DNA of 42,592 nucleotides from an uncultured Bacteroidales bacterium (GTDB lineage Bacteria > Bacteroidota > Bacteroidia > Bacteroidales > Muribaculaceae), in the NCBI GenBank assembly GCA_902768435.1, contig CACXLJ010000019.1, forward strand, positions 1 through 42,592. Reading direction: 5' to 3'. This document shows positions 1 through 7,476 of this stretch, one piece after another. The first letter of the stretch is position 1; each line of letters starts with the position of its first letter. The notes below the pieces were generated by a model, which worked only from the letters and a program-made list of their open reading frames with translations, had not been told where the DNA came from and searched no databases. The position numbers and the translations under genes were made by a program.

Positions 1-231
1 ATGAGTCTGTGGACAGTAGACGATGCCGCCACTCGCGACATGATGGAGCAGTTTTACAAGCAACTGAAACCCGACCTGAGCAACAAGCGTGAGGCGTTCC
101 TGAATGCCCAGCAGGATGTGCGAAAAAATGATGACCAATATAAATACTCCGATGATCCAGAAATAGATGCTCGACTGCGAAAGGCTCGCCCGCACTGGGC
201 CGCTTTCATCCTGCTCGACGCCCTAAAATAA
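1..231 (+). CDS. CHAT-domain (caspase-like) protein, C-terminal fragment
   Basis: This is the 3' end of a gene that runs off the left edge. The 76 visible residues match the tail of CHAT peptidase domains: a SLW-x-VDD-x-AT segment at residues 2-11, an FYKQL helix, a KREAFLNAQ helix, and a WAAFILLD strand at the end. The catalytic His and Cys of the clan CD fold would lie upstream and are not in the window, so activity cannot be judged. The ATG at base 1 is probably internal, because the SLW strand normally sits deep inside the domain. The CHASE2 gene follows within about 20 bases, suggesting an operon. CHAT proteases are known effectors or processing enzymes in several bacterial signalling and defence systems; which role applies here is unknown. 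Confidence 0.75.
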   Translation: MSLWTVDDAATRDMMEQFYKQLKPDLSNKREAFLNAQQDVRKNDDQYKYSDDPEIDARLRKARPHWAAFILLDALK

Positions 232-254
232 TTAACCATTAAAACAATGTGAAG

Positions 255-1421
255 ATGAAGAAGTTTTTTAAATATCTGCTGAACTATGACCACTGGATAA
301 TCGTTGCGATGGCATTGGTCCTAACACTATTGCTTTTCCTGCTGATGCACTTACTGGGTATCAGGAATCTGCTGAATGGCGAGACAAACGCCTCGTTGAT
401 GCAGACCTACTACAATAATAATGACATTGACACACTGGTAAGGCACGACAATGTGGTGATTGTTGACATAGGAGATGCGAATCGTGAGGAAATTGCACGT
501 GCCTTGCAGCTTGTCGACTCGATGCAACCTGTGGTGGTTGGACTGGATGTTGTGTTTAAGGATCGCAAAGACCCACGCACCGACTCTGTGTTAATTGATG
601 CGCTTGCCAACATGAAGTGTGATGTGGTGATGGCTGAATGGGAAGATGCCGGGGGGCTTGCCAAATCGTTTTTTGCCGATTCGCTGAGGTTGGAAAGTGG
701 ACGTGCCCATTTCAAGAATGATAGTGTTATTACAGAGTTTCAGTTGCATCAGCAAGGAACTCCTGCATTCGCGACCCTGCTTTTCGAGAAATGGCGGAAG
801 AGAAACGGTGAAACCATTCATGTGACGAAGGATGACCTTGCTTCGGTATTCTTAAAATATGAGTTGCTGAACAACTACACGATAATCAAGGCCGATTCGT
901 TACCGGGCAAGAGCACTGAGCGGCTTCGTAACAGGGTTGTTCTGCTGGGTGACGCCTCCACCGACTACAAGGATGTGTACGTAACCCCCAAAGGACCCAT
1001 GCATGGCGTGATTGTTCATGCCTTGTGCTTCGAGACACTGAACAGTATGGAGCATTTGCCCTATGCAGTGCCGCTGTTGCTGAACATTATGCTTGCTTTG
1101 CTGTTGGGCTACCTGCTTGAACTGTTGCTGAGCTACATTCATGTGAAGTTGGCACACAGCAAGAGCCTTGGCGCCAAATTCTTCAGAGACTGGTTAGAGA
1201 ACAGTTCGCTCACCAATGTCGTGCTACTGGTGTTTGTTGTGGTGCTGACGATATTGATGCTGAACGCTCAGCTCAACCATGGGCGATTCTATAATGTGCC
1301 GCTGATTTTCACCATGCTCGTGATGGTGATGGAATCTCGTAACATCTATCAGGCTGCTGTGAGGACTTTGAGACAAAAGTATAACTGGAAGTTGCTGAAG
1401 GACTCGTTAATTGTTGATTAA
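255..1421 (+). CDS. CHASE2-domain membrane sensor protein
   Basis: A 388-residue membrane protein. One N-terminal helix (about residues 13-36) is followed by an extracytoplasmic CHASE2-type domain to about residue 270. Typical pieces are the VVIVDIG strand, the VVVGLDVVF strand, RVVLLGD, and the KGPMHGVIVHAL segment near the end of the domain. Three further hydrophobic helices follow (about 277-300, 323-343, 350-364), then a short basic tail. CHASE2 is an extracellular sensory module usually attached to kinases, cyclases or other outputs. Here there is no output domain, so signalling probably passes to a partner, and the CHAT protein encoded just upstream is the obvious candidate. A GTG at 249 in the same frame is an alternative start. 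The lone CHASE2 protein beside a CHAT gene recalls CHAT/CHASE2 pairings I remember from cyanobacteria; that link is from memory. Confidence 0.75.
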   Translation: MKKFFKYLLNYDHWIIVAMALVLTLLLFLLMHLLGIRNLLNGETNASLMQTYYNNNDIDTLVRHDNVVIVDIGDANREEIARALQLVDSMQPVVVGLDVVFKDRKDPRTDSVLIDALANMKCDVVMAEWEDAGGLAKSFFADSLRLESGRAHFKNDSVITEFQLHQQGTPAFATLLFEKWRKRNGETIHVTKDDLASVFLKYELLNNYTIIKADSLPGKSTERLRNRVVLLGDASTDYKDVYVTPKGPMHGVIVHALCFETLNSMEHLPYAVPLLLNIMLALLLGYLLELLLSYIHVKLAHSKSLGAKFFRDWLENSSLTNVVLLVFVVVLTILMLNAQLNHGRFYNVPLIFTMLVMVMESRNIYQAAVRTLRQKYNWKLLKDSLIVD

Positions 1422-1485
1422 TCAGGTAATCATTATAAAAAACGATTGAAGTTGTGCCCGACACGGATTAAGGGTATCGAAAGAA

Positions 1486-2157
1486 ATGAAAACAAAATAT
1501 TATGCCGGTCTTGGTTTTTTGCAACTCAATGCTTTGATTGTATGCATGTCGCTGTCGTCATGTTCCGATAAGGCAGGGAATGCTCCCGTTTGTCCTGATG
1601 AGAACCATCCGCACATGATAGACCTGGGATTGCCTGACGGAACATTGTGGTCGTGCTGCAATGTGGGGGCACCACAACCTGAAGAGGCTGGCGGGTTTTA
1701 CTCTTGGGGAGAGACTGAAGTGAAATCGGTCTATGATGATGCGCATTACATGCATGGGGAAGTATCGAATAAGTCGGCTCAAAGCATGGGGTCGATAGCT
1801 GGTTCAAAATATGATGCGGCAACTGTGAGAATGGGGCAATCCTGGCAAATTCCATCGTCAGAACAGTGGCAAGAGTTGATAGATTACTGCACAAAGGAGT
1901 ACTGCAGCTATCAGGGACACCACGGGTTGATGTTCACCGGACCTAATAGCAACCGGATTTTTGTCCCTGCTGGCGGCACGAGATATGGCCAGAGCGAGTG
2001 GCACAGCAAGGATGAGCAAGGTTCCTATTGGGCCTCAAACATGAGTGATACGGGCCAGGAGTCGGCCTGTGCGTTTGGATTTCATGAGAGTTGGAGTGGT
2101 GTAGGCACAGATAACCGTTTAAGTTCCGGAATGAACATCCGACCAGTTGCCCGATAA
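1486..2157 (+). CDS. FISUMP-type lipoprotein
   Basis: A 223-residue predicted lipoprotein. A signal peptide ends in a lipobox, SLSSC, with the acylated Cys near residue 26. The rest resembles the Fibrobacter major paralogous (FISUMP, TIGR02145) domain common in Bacteroidota: DLGLPDGTLWSCCNVGA near the start, then GFYSWGET, a WQIPSSEQWQELI segment, FVPAGGTRYG, YWASN and a closing MNIRPVAR. These domains occur in surface-exposed lipoproteins of unknown function. It sits 64 bases after the CHASE2 gene and 35 bases before the DUF5675 gene on the same strand, so co-transcription is likely. The family call is confident; the role is not known. Confidence 0.75.
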   Translation: MKTKYYAGLGFLQLNALIVCMSLSSCSDKAGNAPVCPDENHPHMIDLGLPDGTLWSCCNVGAPQPEEAGGFYSWGETEVKSVYDDAHYMHGEVSNKSAQSMGSIAGSKYDAATVRMGQSWQIPSSEQWQELIDYCTKEYCSYQGHHGLMFTGPNSNRIFVPAGGTRYGQSEWHSKDEQGSYWASNMSDTGQESACAFGFHESWSGVGTDNRLSSGMNIRPVAR

Positions 2158-2192
2158 CCCTTTGTTTGTAACCATTTTAAAATCTTCATGAT

Positions 2193-2681
2193 ATGCGAAA
2201 CATCTTAAATATTCTTCCTTTTCGTTTTCCTGGTCCGACGGTGACCATGCGCCGCAAGTATAATAAGGAAACATATTGCATTTCTCATCTGTATTACGGA
2301 AAAGAAGATGAGTACATGTGTGATGCCATCGAAGACTGCATTCGTGATACCAATCATAATGGTGAATTTGATGGTGCTGAGACTAAGGTGTATGGCGAAA
2401 CGGCAATCCCGTGTGGCAGGTATTATGTAACATTCTGCAAAACTAGTCTTGCTATAGGGAAAAAAGCCAAACATGGGTGTATCCCCTATGTTCACCGTGT
2501 ACCGTCGTTCACCTCTATACGGATTCATCCCGGTGAAACAGAGAAGAACTCTGAAGGCTGTATCATTCTGGGCTATAATAAAGCCCCTGGTAGTGTGGCC
2601 GACTCTGAAGAGGCTTGCCTGAAATTCTACAATAAATTGCATTACAGGCCGTTTTGGCTTGTCATTATCGATGATGTTTAA
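2193..2681 (+). CDS. DUF5675 family protein
   Basis: A 162-residue protein without a signal peptide. It matches the DUF5675 pattern: a CDAIED strand (typically C-x-LED in the family), a TKVYGETAIPCGRYYVTF segment around residues 64-81, then SIRIHPGETEKNSEGCIILG at about 107-126, where the family has IRIHxGNxxxDTxGCI. The conserved His and the SEGC cysteine could form an active site, but no activity is established that I know of. DUF5675 proteins are frequent in phages and other mobile contexts, which makes its position inside this CHAT/CHASE2 cassette notable. The start ATG at 2193 has no clear ribosome-binding site, as is normal in this phylum. Confidence 0.7.
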   Translation: MRNILNILPFRFPGPTVTMRRKYNKETYCISHLYYGKEDEYMCDAIEDCIRDTNHNGEFDGAETKVYGETAIPCGRYYVTFCKTSLAIGKKAKHGCIPYVHRVPSFTSIRIHPGETEKNSEGCIILGYNKAPGSVADSEEACLKFYNKLHYRPFWLVIIDDV

Positions 2682-2701
2682 AACTCAAAATCATAAGTAT
2701 T

Positions 2702-3247
2702 ATGTTAGGTTCTAAGAAACTGAAAGCGTTTAATGTGCTGCTGGTGATACTGTTGAGTAGCATGTCGGTCGCAGCTGCCCCAAAAGGGGGTGGCATGGTG
2801 AAAGTATTAGTGGCTCAAAATGCGAGTTTTGTGGGCGTAGATAAAAAGCCAACCCGCCTGGTTAGTGGCATGATTTTGTTAGGGTCCATCAATATAATCG
2901 TAAAAGAAGGTGGAGCCTATTGCATTAAAGACCTGAGTACTGGAAACTTCTTTGTGCTGTATTGTTCAGGAAGGCCAAAGGATTTGATTAATAGCAAGAA
3001 GCATACAACGACGAGTATGCTTGGAGCTTATTTCAAATCGTTGGAAAGTGATGAGAATGATGTCAACAAGTGGTGTCACGGAGGTGTATATAGGGACATC
3101 TCCGAAGAGTCGGACGAAGAAACTACCATAGAGTATTTGAAAAGGCTGCTGATTGAAAACGGTGCCGACGACAATGTGGAAATCACACTGGTGGGTGACA
3201 AAAAAATGAAGCTTGATGTAGATGGTAGCCCTGCTTTAACCCAGTGA
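2702..3247 (+). CDS. Small secreted protein of a CHAT-linked cassette, function unknown
   Basis: A 181-residue protein with a clear Sec signal peptide (basic start, hydrophobic stretch LLVILLSSMSVAAA, likely cleavage near residue 26). The mature part begins with a beta-rich segment of the kind 'modify at x, raise threshold, respond to ligand' (VKVLVAQNASFVGV, then a GMILLGSINIIVKEGGAYCIKD stretch split by short turns) and ends with acidic helices. I recall similar small secreted proteins beside CHAT genes in other Bacteroidota, but I cannot verify this here and do not assign a family. It is the last gene of the left-hand cluster, 20 bases after DUF5675, and its stop codon lies 8 bases from the convergent nth stop. 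Confidence 0.6.
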   Translation: MLGSKKLKAFNVLLVILLSSMSVAAAPKGGGMVKVLVAQNASFVGVDKKPTRLVSGMILLGSINIIVKEGGAYCIKDLSTGNFFVLYCSGRPKDLINSKKHTTTSMLGAYFKSLESDENDVNKWCHGGVYRDISEESDEETTIEYLKRLLIENGADDNVEITLVGDKKMKLDVDGSPALTQ

Positions 3248-3268
3248 CGAGTTTGTTATTGCTGGGTT
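3238..3268. terminator. Weak bidirectional hairpin between convergent genes
   Basis: A 7-bp inverted repeat (AACCCAG at 3238-3244, CTGGGTT at 3262-3268) has a 17-base loop. The stop codons of both convergent genes (TGA at 3245-3247 on plus, TAA at 3258-3256 on minus) lie inside the loop. A four-T run follows on the plus strand only. It may end both transcripts, but the stem is short. Confidence 0.35.
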
Positions 3269-3903
3269 TTGTGGCTTGACTGATAGGTTTTGCACCATTG
3301 TTTCACGCCACACTCCAAGCAGTTGGGCTTGAGTGCCTTGCAGGTGTAGCGGCCGTGGAGCAAAATCCAGTGGTGGGCCTTGAAGCGGTCTTCGGGCGCA
3401 ATGTGGCGGATGAGCGTTTTCTCAACTTCAAGCGGTGTCTTACCCGAGGCGAGGCCCATTCGGTATGCCACGCGAAATACATGGGTGTCGACAGGAATAG
3501 CGGCCTTGTTAAACACCACTCCCAGTATCACATTGGCAGTTTTGCGGCCTACGCCGGGCAGACGGGTGAGTTGCTCCATGGTGTCGGGTACGGTGCCCTG
3601 GAACTCGTCGACGAGCATGGCCGACATCTGCTGCAGATGACGCGCTTTACTATTGGGATATGACACACTCTTGATGTAGTGCAGTATCTCTTCTTCGCTG
3701 GCTGCTGACATGGCTTGGGCGGTGGGGTAGGCGGCAAACAGTTCCGGGGTGACCATATTCACGCGCTTGTCGGTGCATTGTGCCGAGAGTATCACCGCCA
3801 CCAGTATCTCGAACGGGTTGCTATAGACCAGTTCGGTGGCGGGGTTGGGCATGGCAGTGCGCCAGTAGTTCAGTGCGCCTTCATATCGTTCTTTGAGTGT
3901 CAT
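3256..3903 (-). CDS. nth: Endonuclease III
   Basis: A 215-residue DNA glycosylase/AP lyase that removes oxidised pyrimidines in base-excision repair. The helix-hairpin-helix LPGVGRKTAN carries catalytic Lys121, and the PVDTHVFR segment carries Asp139; both sit where the E. coli enzyme has K120 and D138. The C-terminus has the full 4Fe-4S motif C-x6-C-x2-C-x5-C (Cys188, 195, 198, 204). Length is normal. I chose the ATG at 3903: an upstream in-frame start at 3942 would add 13 residues that overlap the pheS terminator hairpin and match nothing in the family. It lies downstream of pheS on the same strand but is separated by that terminator. Confidence 0.95.
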   Translation of the reverse strand: MTLKERYEGALNYWRTAMPNPATELVYSNPFEILVAVILSAQCTDKRVNMVTPELFAAYPTAQAMSAASEEEILHYIKSVSYPNSKARHLQQMSAMLVDEFQGTVPDTMEQLTRLPGVGRKTANVILGVVFNKAAIPVDTHVFRVAYRMGLASGKTPLEVEKTLIRHIAPEDRFKAHHWILLHGRYTCKALKPNCLECGVKQWCKTYQSSHKTQQ

Positions 3904-3924
3904 GTGCGTGTGGTTTTTGTTATG

Positions 3925-3956
3925 AAAAAAGGCGCATCGCATGAGCGTGATGCGCC
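3925..3956 (-). terminator. Rho-independent terminator after pheS
   Basis: A 10-bp stem (GGCGCATCGC at 3931-3940 against GTGATGCGCC at 3947-3956, one mismatch) has a six-base loop. Read on the minus strand, six T residues follow directly (3930-3925). It ends pheS transcripts and places nth, whose start is at 3903, in a separate or read-through unit. Confidence 0.8.
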
Positions 3957-3987
3957 ATTGTTATTGTTGCAAAAATGAGTTTGTTTA

Positions 3988-5025
3988 TCAGTGAGCGGCC
4001 TGGAACTCGTTCAGGAAGCGCACATCGTTCTCCGAGAACATGCGCAGGTCCTTCACCATATATTTCAGATTGGTGATGCGCTCGATGCCAAGACCAAATG
4101 CATAGCCGCTATAAACCTTGCTGTCGATGCCGCACGATTCGAGCACATTGGGGTCGACCATGCCGCATCCCAGAATCTCAACCCAACCGGTGTGCTTGCA
4201 GAAACCGCAGCCTTCGCCGCCACATAGCATGCACGAGACATCCATCTCGGCACTGGGTTCGGTGAACGGGAAGTAGCTGGGGCGCAAGCGAATCTTGGTG
4301 TCTTTGCCAAAGAGTTCCTGCGCAAAGAGCAGGAGCACTTGTTTGAGGTCGGCAAAGCTCACATTCTTGTCGATATAGAGACCTTCGATCTGGTGGAAGA
4401 AACAGTGAGCGCGCGCTGTGATGGCCTCGTTGCGATACACGCGGCCTGGGCAGATGATGCGAATGGGCGGTTTCTGACGCTCCATGGTGCGCACCTGTAC
4501 CGAGCTGGTGTGGCTGCGCAGAATGATGTTGCGCTGCACCTCTTTATCGTCTTGGTTGATAAAGAAAGTGTCTTGCATGTCGCGTGCGGGGTGATCGGCG
4601 GCAAAGTTCAGAGCGCTGAACACATGCCAGTCGTCTTCCACCTCAGGACCATCGGCAAGGGTGAATCCCAGGCGTGAGAATATGTCGATAATCTCCTTGC
4701 GCACCAGCGAGAGGGGGTGGCGTGTGCCTACAACCTCGGGTGTGGCAGGGCGAGTGATATCGATTTTGTTAGCCTCTTTTTCCTGGGCCTTGCATGTTTC
4801 ACGCAGTTCGTTGATTTTTTCGGTTGCAAAGTTCTTGAGTTCGTTAAGTTTCTGGCCAAACTCGCGTTTCATTTCAGGCGACACATTGCGGAACTCGTTG
4901 AACAAGGCGGTAACTTCACCTTTCTTGCTCAGGTATTTTATTCTTAAAGCCTCCAGGGCTTCTTCGTTAGAGGCGGTCAGTTCGCTGATTTGAGCTTTCA
5001 GAGCTTCAATTCTTTCCAGTAACAT
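3988..5025 (-). CDS. pheS: Phenylalanine-tRNA ligase alpha subunit
   Basis: A 345-residue catalytic subunit of the alpha2-beta2 class II synthetase that charges tRNA-Phe. An N-terminal coiled-coil arm (about residues 1-80) is followed by the aminoacylation core. Visible motifs are motif 1 (HPLSLVRKEI to GPEVE, about 103-130), motif 2 (GRVYRNEAITARAHCFFHQ, from about 184) and motif 3 (YAFGLGIERI, about 310-319). A CxxC-rich loop (CMLCGGEGCGFCKH, around 260-275) is typical of many bacterial PheS proteins. The start ATG at 5025 fits the family N-terminus and a promoter 28 bases upstream. The beta-subunit gene pheT is not in this window, so the two subunits are encoded apart, as in other Bacteroidales I recall. 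Confidence 0.95.
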   Translation of the reverse strand: MLLERIEALKAQISELTASNEEALEALRIKYLSKKGEVTALFNEFRNVSPEMKREFGQKLNELKNFATEKINELRETCKAQEKEANKIDITRPATPEVVGTRHPLSLVRKEIIDIFSRLGFTLADGPEVEDDWHVFSALNFAADHPARDMQDTFFINQDDKEVQRNIILRSHTSSVQVRTMERQKPPIRIICPGRVYRNEAITARAHCFFHQIEGLYIDKNVSFADLKQVLLLFAQELFGKDTKIRLRPSYFPFTEPSAEMDVSCMLCGGEGCGFCKHTGWVEILGCGMVDPNVLESCGIDSKVYSGYAFGLGIERITNLKYMVKDLRMFSENDVRFLNEFQAAH

Positions 5026-5052
5026 ATATAGATAAGTTGATTAAAAAACATG

Positions 5053-5084
5053 CAAAATTACACAAAAACCAATAAAAACGCAAG
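5053..5084 (-). promoter_or_regulatory. pheS promoter
   Basis: On the minus strand a -7 box TAATTTTG (5060-5053) lies 20 bases after CTTG (5084-5081), a one-base variant of the -33 TTTG. This fits the Bacteroidota housekeeping sigma consensus, and transcription would start about 25 bases before the pheS ATG. Confidence 0.6.
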
Positions 5085-5145
5085 AATATGCCGTTGAACT
5101 GACGATTATTTTGATTATAAATAGAGTATTCTCGTCACAAATGAG

Positions 5146-5153
5146 TAAATTTG
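5146..5153 (+). promoter_or_regulatory. tilS promoter -7 box
   Basis: TAAATTTG matches the TAnnTTTG box and sits 28 bases before the tilS start. No good TTTG is seen at the expected upstream distance, so confidence is modest. Confidence 0.4.
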
Positions 5154-5180
5154 CACAAAAACTGAGGGTGATGTAACCTG

Positions 5181-6536
5181 ATGAAAACCGATTTTCAGTC
5201 GATAGTGTCCGATGTAATATTTCGCGATGGTCTCTTGGATCACGACAAGGGACCTGTGCTGGTGGCGCTGAGCGGCGGGGCCGACTCGGTAGCCTTGCTC
5301 TTGGTGCTCAAGCAGCTGGGCTTCGATTGTGTGGCGGCGCATTGCAACTTTCACTTGCGTGGCGAGGAGTCGGACCGCGACGAGGCGTTTGTCCGCTCGT
5401 TATGCAAAGGCTTGGATGTGCCTTGCGTGTTGACCCACTTCGATGTGGCTGCCTATCAGCGTGAACATGGTGTGTCGATGGAGATGGCATGCCGCGACTT
5501 GCGCTATGCATGGTTTGAGCAGGTGCGCAATGACCATCACTGCCAGGCCATTGCCGTGGCGCATCACAGCGACGACAATCTCGAGACCTTTTTCCTCAAT
5601 CTCTTTCGCGGCACGGGGATAGCTGGCCTCACAGGCATGAAAACGCGCAACGGCCATGTGGTACGGCCTTTGCTCGAAGTGTCGCGCGGCGATATCGAGG
5701 CTTTTCTTGCTGAACTGGGGCAGACTTATGTGACCGATAGCACCAATGCCGAGAATGTGGTGCTGCGCAACCGTGTGCGCAATGTGGTGCTGCCCGCCAT
5801 CGACGAGATGTTTCCCTCTGGCCGGCGTCAGGTGTTGCTCACCATGAAGCACTTGAGCGAGAACCAGCAACTGTGTGCCGAACTGGTGCAGTATTTTTCT
5901 GATAACAACATTGAGAAAGATGCTGAAAAGCGGTTTGCCATGCCTTACAGGTTATTGGCAAAGTTCTCGCAAAAGTCTTTGATTCTTTATGAAATGGCAA
6001 AATCTTTTGGTTTGAATCGCGCGCAGTGTCAACAGGCCATTCAGAACTACGAGTGCCGAGGCAAAAGCGGCTATTTCTATTCCACTTCGCACTATATGAT
6101 GATCAACCGTGGCAAGATTGTGATTAAACCCATTCCCACGACTCCCAGCAAGACCTACAAAGTTGATTTCAATCAGCTTGACGAGTTACCCGTAAAACTT
6201 GAAATGACCGAGATGTCCATGCAGCCGTTCGTCCCCTCGCTGGTGAATGGCAAGACTCGTGTGGCTTTTAATGCCCGCATCATGGAGTGCGAAAAAGTGG
6301 TGCTACGTCGCTGGCGCGAGGGCGACAGTATGGTGCCTTTTGGCATGCGAGGCCGCAAACTGCTCAGCGACCTGTTTACCGATTTCAAACTCGACCGTGA
6401 GCAGAAGAAAAATGTGTGGATACTCGAAGCCGATGGCGAAATCGTGTGGGTGCTCGGCCTCCGTGCCGCAAGTGCCTTTAGGGTTAAGAACACCTCTCAA
6501 TCCTATATCATCCTCACCTGTAATCAAGGCGAGTGA
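5181..6536 (+). CDS. tilS: tRNA(Ile)-lysidine synthase
   Basis: A 451-residue enzyme that attaches lysine to C34 of the CAU-anticodon tRNA-Ile so that it reads AUA codons; it is essential in most bacteria. The N-terminal PP-loop ATPase motif SGGADS is at residues 31-36, followed by the family HCNFHLRGEESDRDE segment. The HHSDDNLETFFLNLFRGTG signature comes near residue 130. The C-terminal TilS domain is intact, with LRRWREGDSMVPFGMRG and a closing ASAFRV. The gene is divergent from pheS and ends directly against the convergent methyltransferase: its TGA at 6534-6536 abuts the opposing stop at 6539-6537. Confidence 0.95.
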   Translation: MKTDFQSIVSDVIFRDGLLDHDKGPVLVALSGGADSVALLLVLKQLGFDCVAAHCNFHLRGEESDRDEAFVRSLCKGLDVPCVLTHFDVAAYQREHGVSMEMACRDLRYAWFEQVRNDHHCQAIAVAHHSDDNLETFFLNLFRGTGIAGLTGMKTRNGHVVRPLLEVSRGDIEAFLAELGQTYVTDSTNAENVVLRNRVRNVVLPAIDEMFPSGRRQVLLTMKHLSENQQLCAELVQYFSDNNIEKDAEKRFAMPYRLLAKFSQKSLILYEMAKSFGLNRAQCQQAIQNYECRGKSGYFYSTSHYMMINRGKIVIKPIPTTPSKTYKVDFNQLDELPVKLEMTEMSMQPFVPSLVNGKTRVAFNARIMECEKVVLRRWREGDSMVPFGMRGRKLLSDLFTDFKLDREQKKNVWILEADGEIVWVLGLRAASAFRVKNTSQSYIILTCNQGE

Positions 6537-7424
6537 CTACGGGCGTATTTGTTGCTTGCTGAATATGTAGATTAGTGAACTGGCATTCTGTTTATTGCTG
6601 AATCCCTTAATCATGAATCGCAGCCCATTGATAATTGCTTTGAACTTGTTCTGGTCGCTCAACATGGCAATGTAGCAAGCATCAAGTGGAAGAGACTTGA
6701 TGTCAATAAGCCTGAATCCATGTTGTTGGCTTAGTTCATGAATGGTGTTGATGGAAAAATGCCATAAATGTCTGGGCACATCCCATGCCGCCCACGTGTA
6801 GCCGTAATGCTGTGCATCAGCACTAAAACAGTTTGGCACGGCAACAAGCAGAATTCCATCAGACTTGAGCCAGTTATTGAATCGGTCCCACAGGCCGTGC
6901 AGGTCATGAATGTGCTCAATGGCATGCCAGGCAGTGATCACATCGGCACAACCAGTGCGATACTCGGTTTCCATCACGTCGCCATCGAGATGCAATTCCC
7001 ATCGGTTCCAGGCTTCAGTGCGTGCAAGCTCACTTTGCTCACATCCCACCACATCCCATCCACTACGCTGCATGTGGGCCATGAAGTGTCCATTACCCGC
7101 ACCCACATCAATGAGAGTGCCGCGTGTGTTGTGATAATGCTGGATAAGCGCGTGCTTCCAGTTAAACATTACCGATCGCACTGAGCGATAAATGAATGAG
7201 TTGAATCCGTGTCCTGTGTTATGTGGAAGGTATTTCTCTGAATCATAATACTGTTCGATGGAGTCATTGCTTGGAGCATCTTGTGTAAACAGGAAGCCAC
7301 AAGCTTTGCATTGAATAATTGTGAATTGTTTGCCACTCACCAGATGGTCAGTAGCCGATGCAAATGGTGCCAATTCTGAGCCTTGGCACAAGGGGCAGGA
7401 ATCATAATGAATAGTGTCGATCAT
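6537..7424 (-). CDS. Class I SAM-dependent methyltransferase with zinc-ribbon-like N-terminus
   Basis: A 295-residue protein. The first 40 residues hold two CxxC pairs (SCPLCQG and QCKACGF), a zinc-ribbon-like start seen in many Methyltransf_23/UbiG-like proteins linked to polysaccharide or lipid modification. The Rossmann SAM-binding motif GTLIDVGAGNGHF lies around residue 101, an acidic CEQSE after the second strand, and VITAWHAIEHIHD is the motif IV region. A C-terminal basic hydrophobic segment (near FKAIINGLRFMI) may sit on a membrane. The substrate cannot be read from sequence. I chose the ATG at 7424; an in-frame ATG at 7451 is possible. It follows the sigma-fusion gene by 52 bases on the same strand, so the two may share a transcript. 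Confidence 0.75.
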   Translation of the reverse strand: MIDTIHYDSCPLCQGSELAPFASATDHLVSGKQFTIIQCKACGFLFTQDAPSNDSIEQYYDSEKYLPHNTGHGFNSFIYRSVRSVMFNWKHALIQHYHNTRGTLIDVGAGNGHFMAHMQRSGWDVVGCEQSELARTEAWNRWELHLDGDVMETEYRTGCADVITAWHAIEHIHDLHGLWDRFNNWLKSDGILLVAVPNCFSADAQHYGYTWAAWDVPRHLWHFSINTIHELSQQHGFRLIDIKSLPLDACYIAMLSDQNKFKAIINGLRFMIKGFSNKQNASSLIYIFSKQQIRP

Positions 7425-7476
7425 AGTGCAAATGTTTTTCCTTATAGACAAACAAGGAAAGATGTTTGCTGCATCA

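Noticed and set aside
3904..3942. Longer N-terminus for endonuclease III
   Set aside because: The extra 13 codons overlap the pheS terminator hairpin and do not match the family start.
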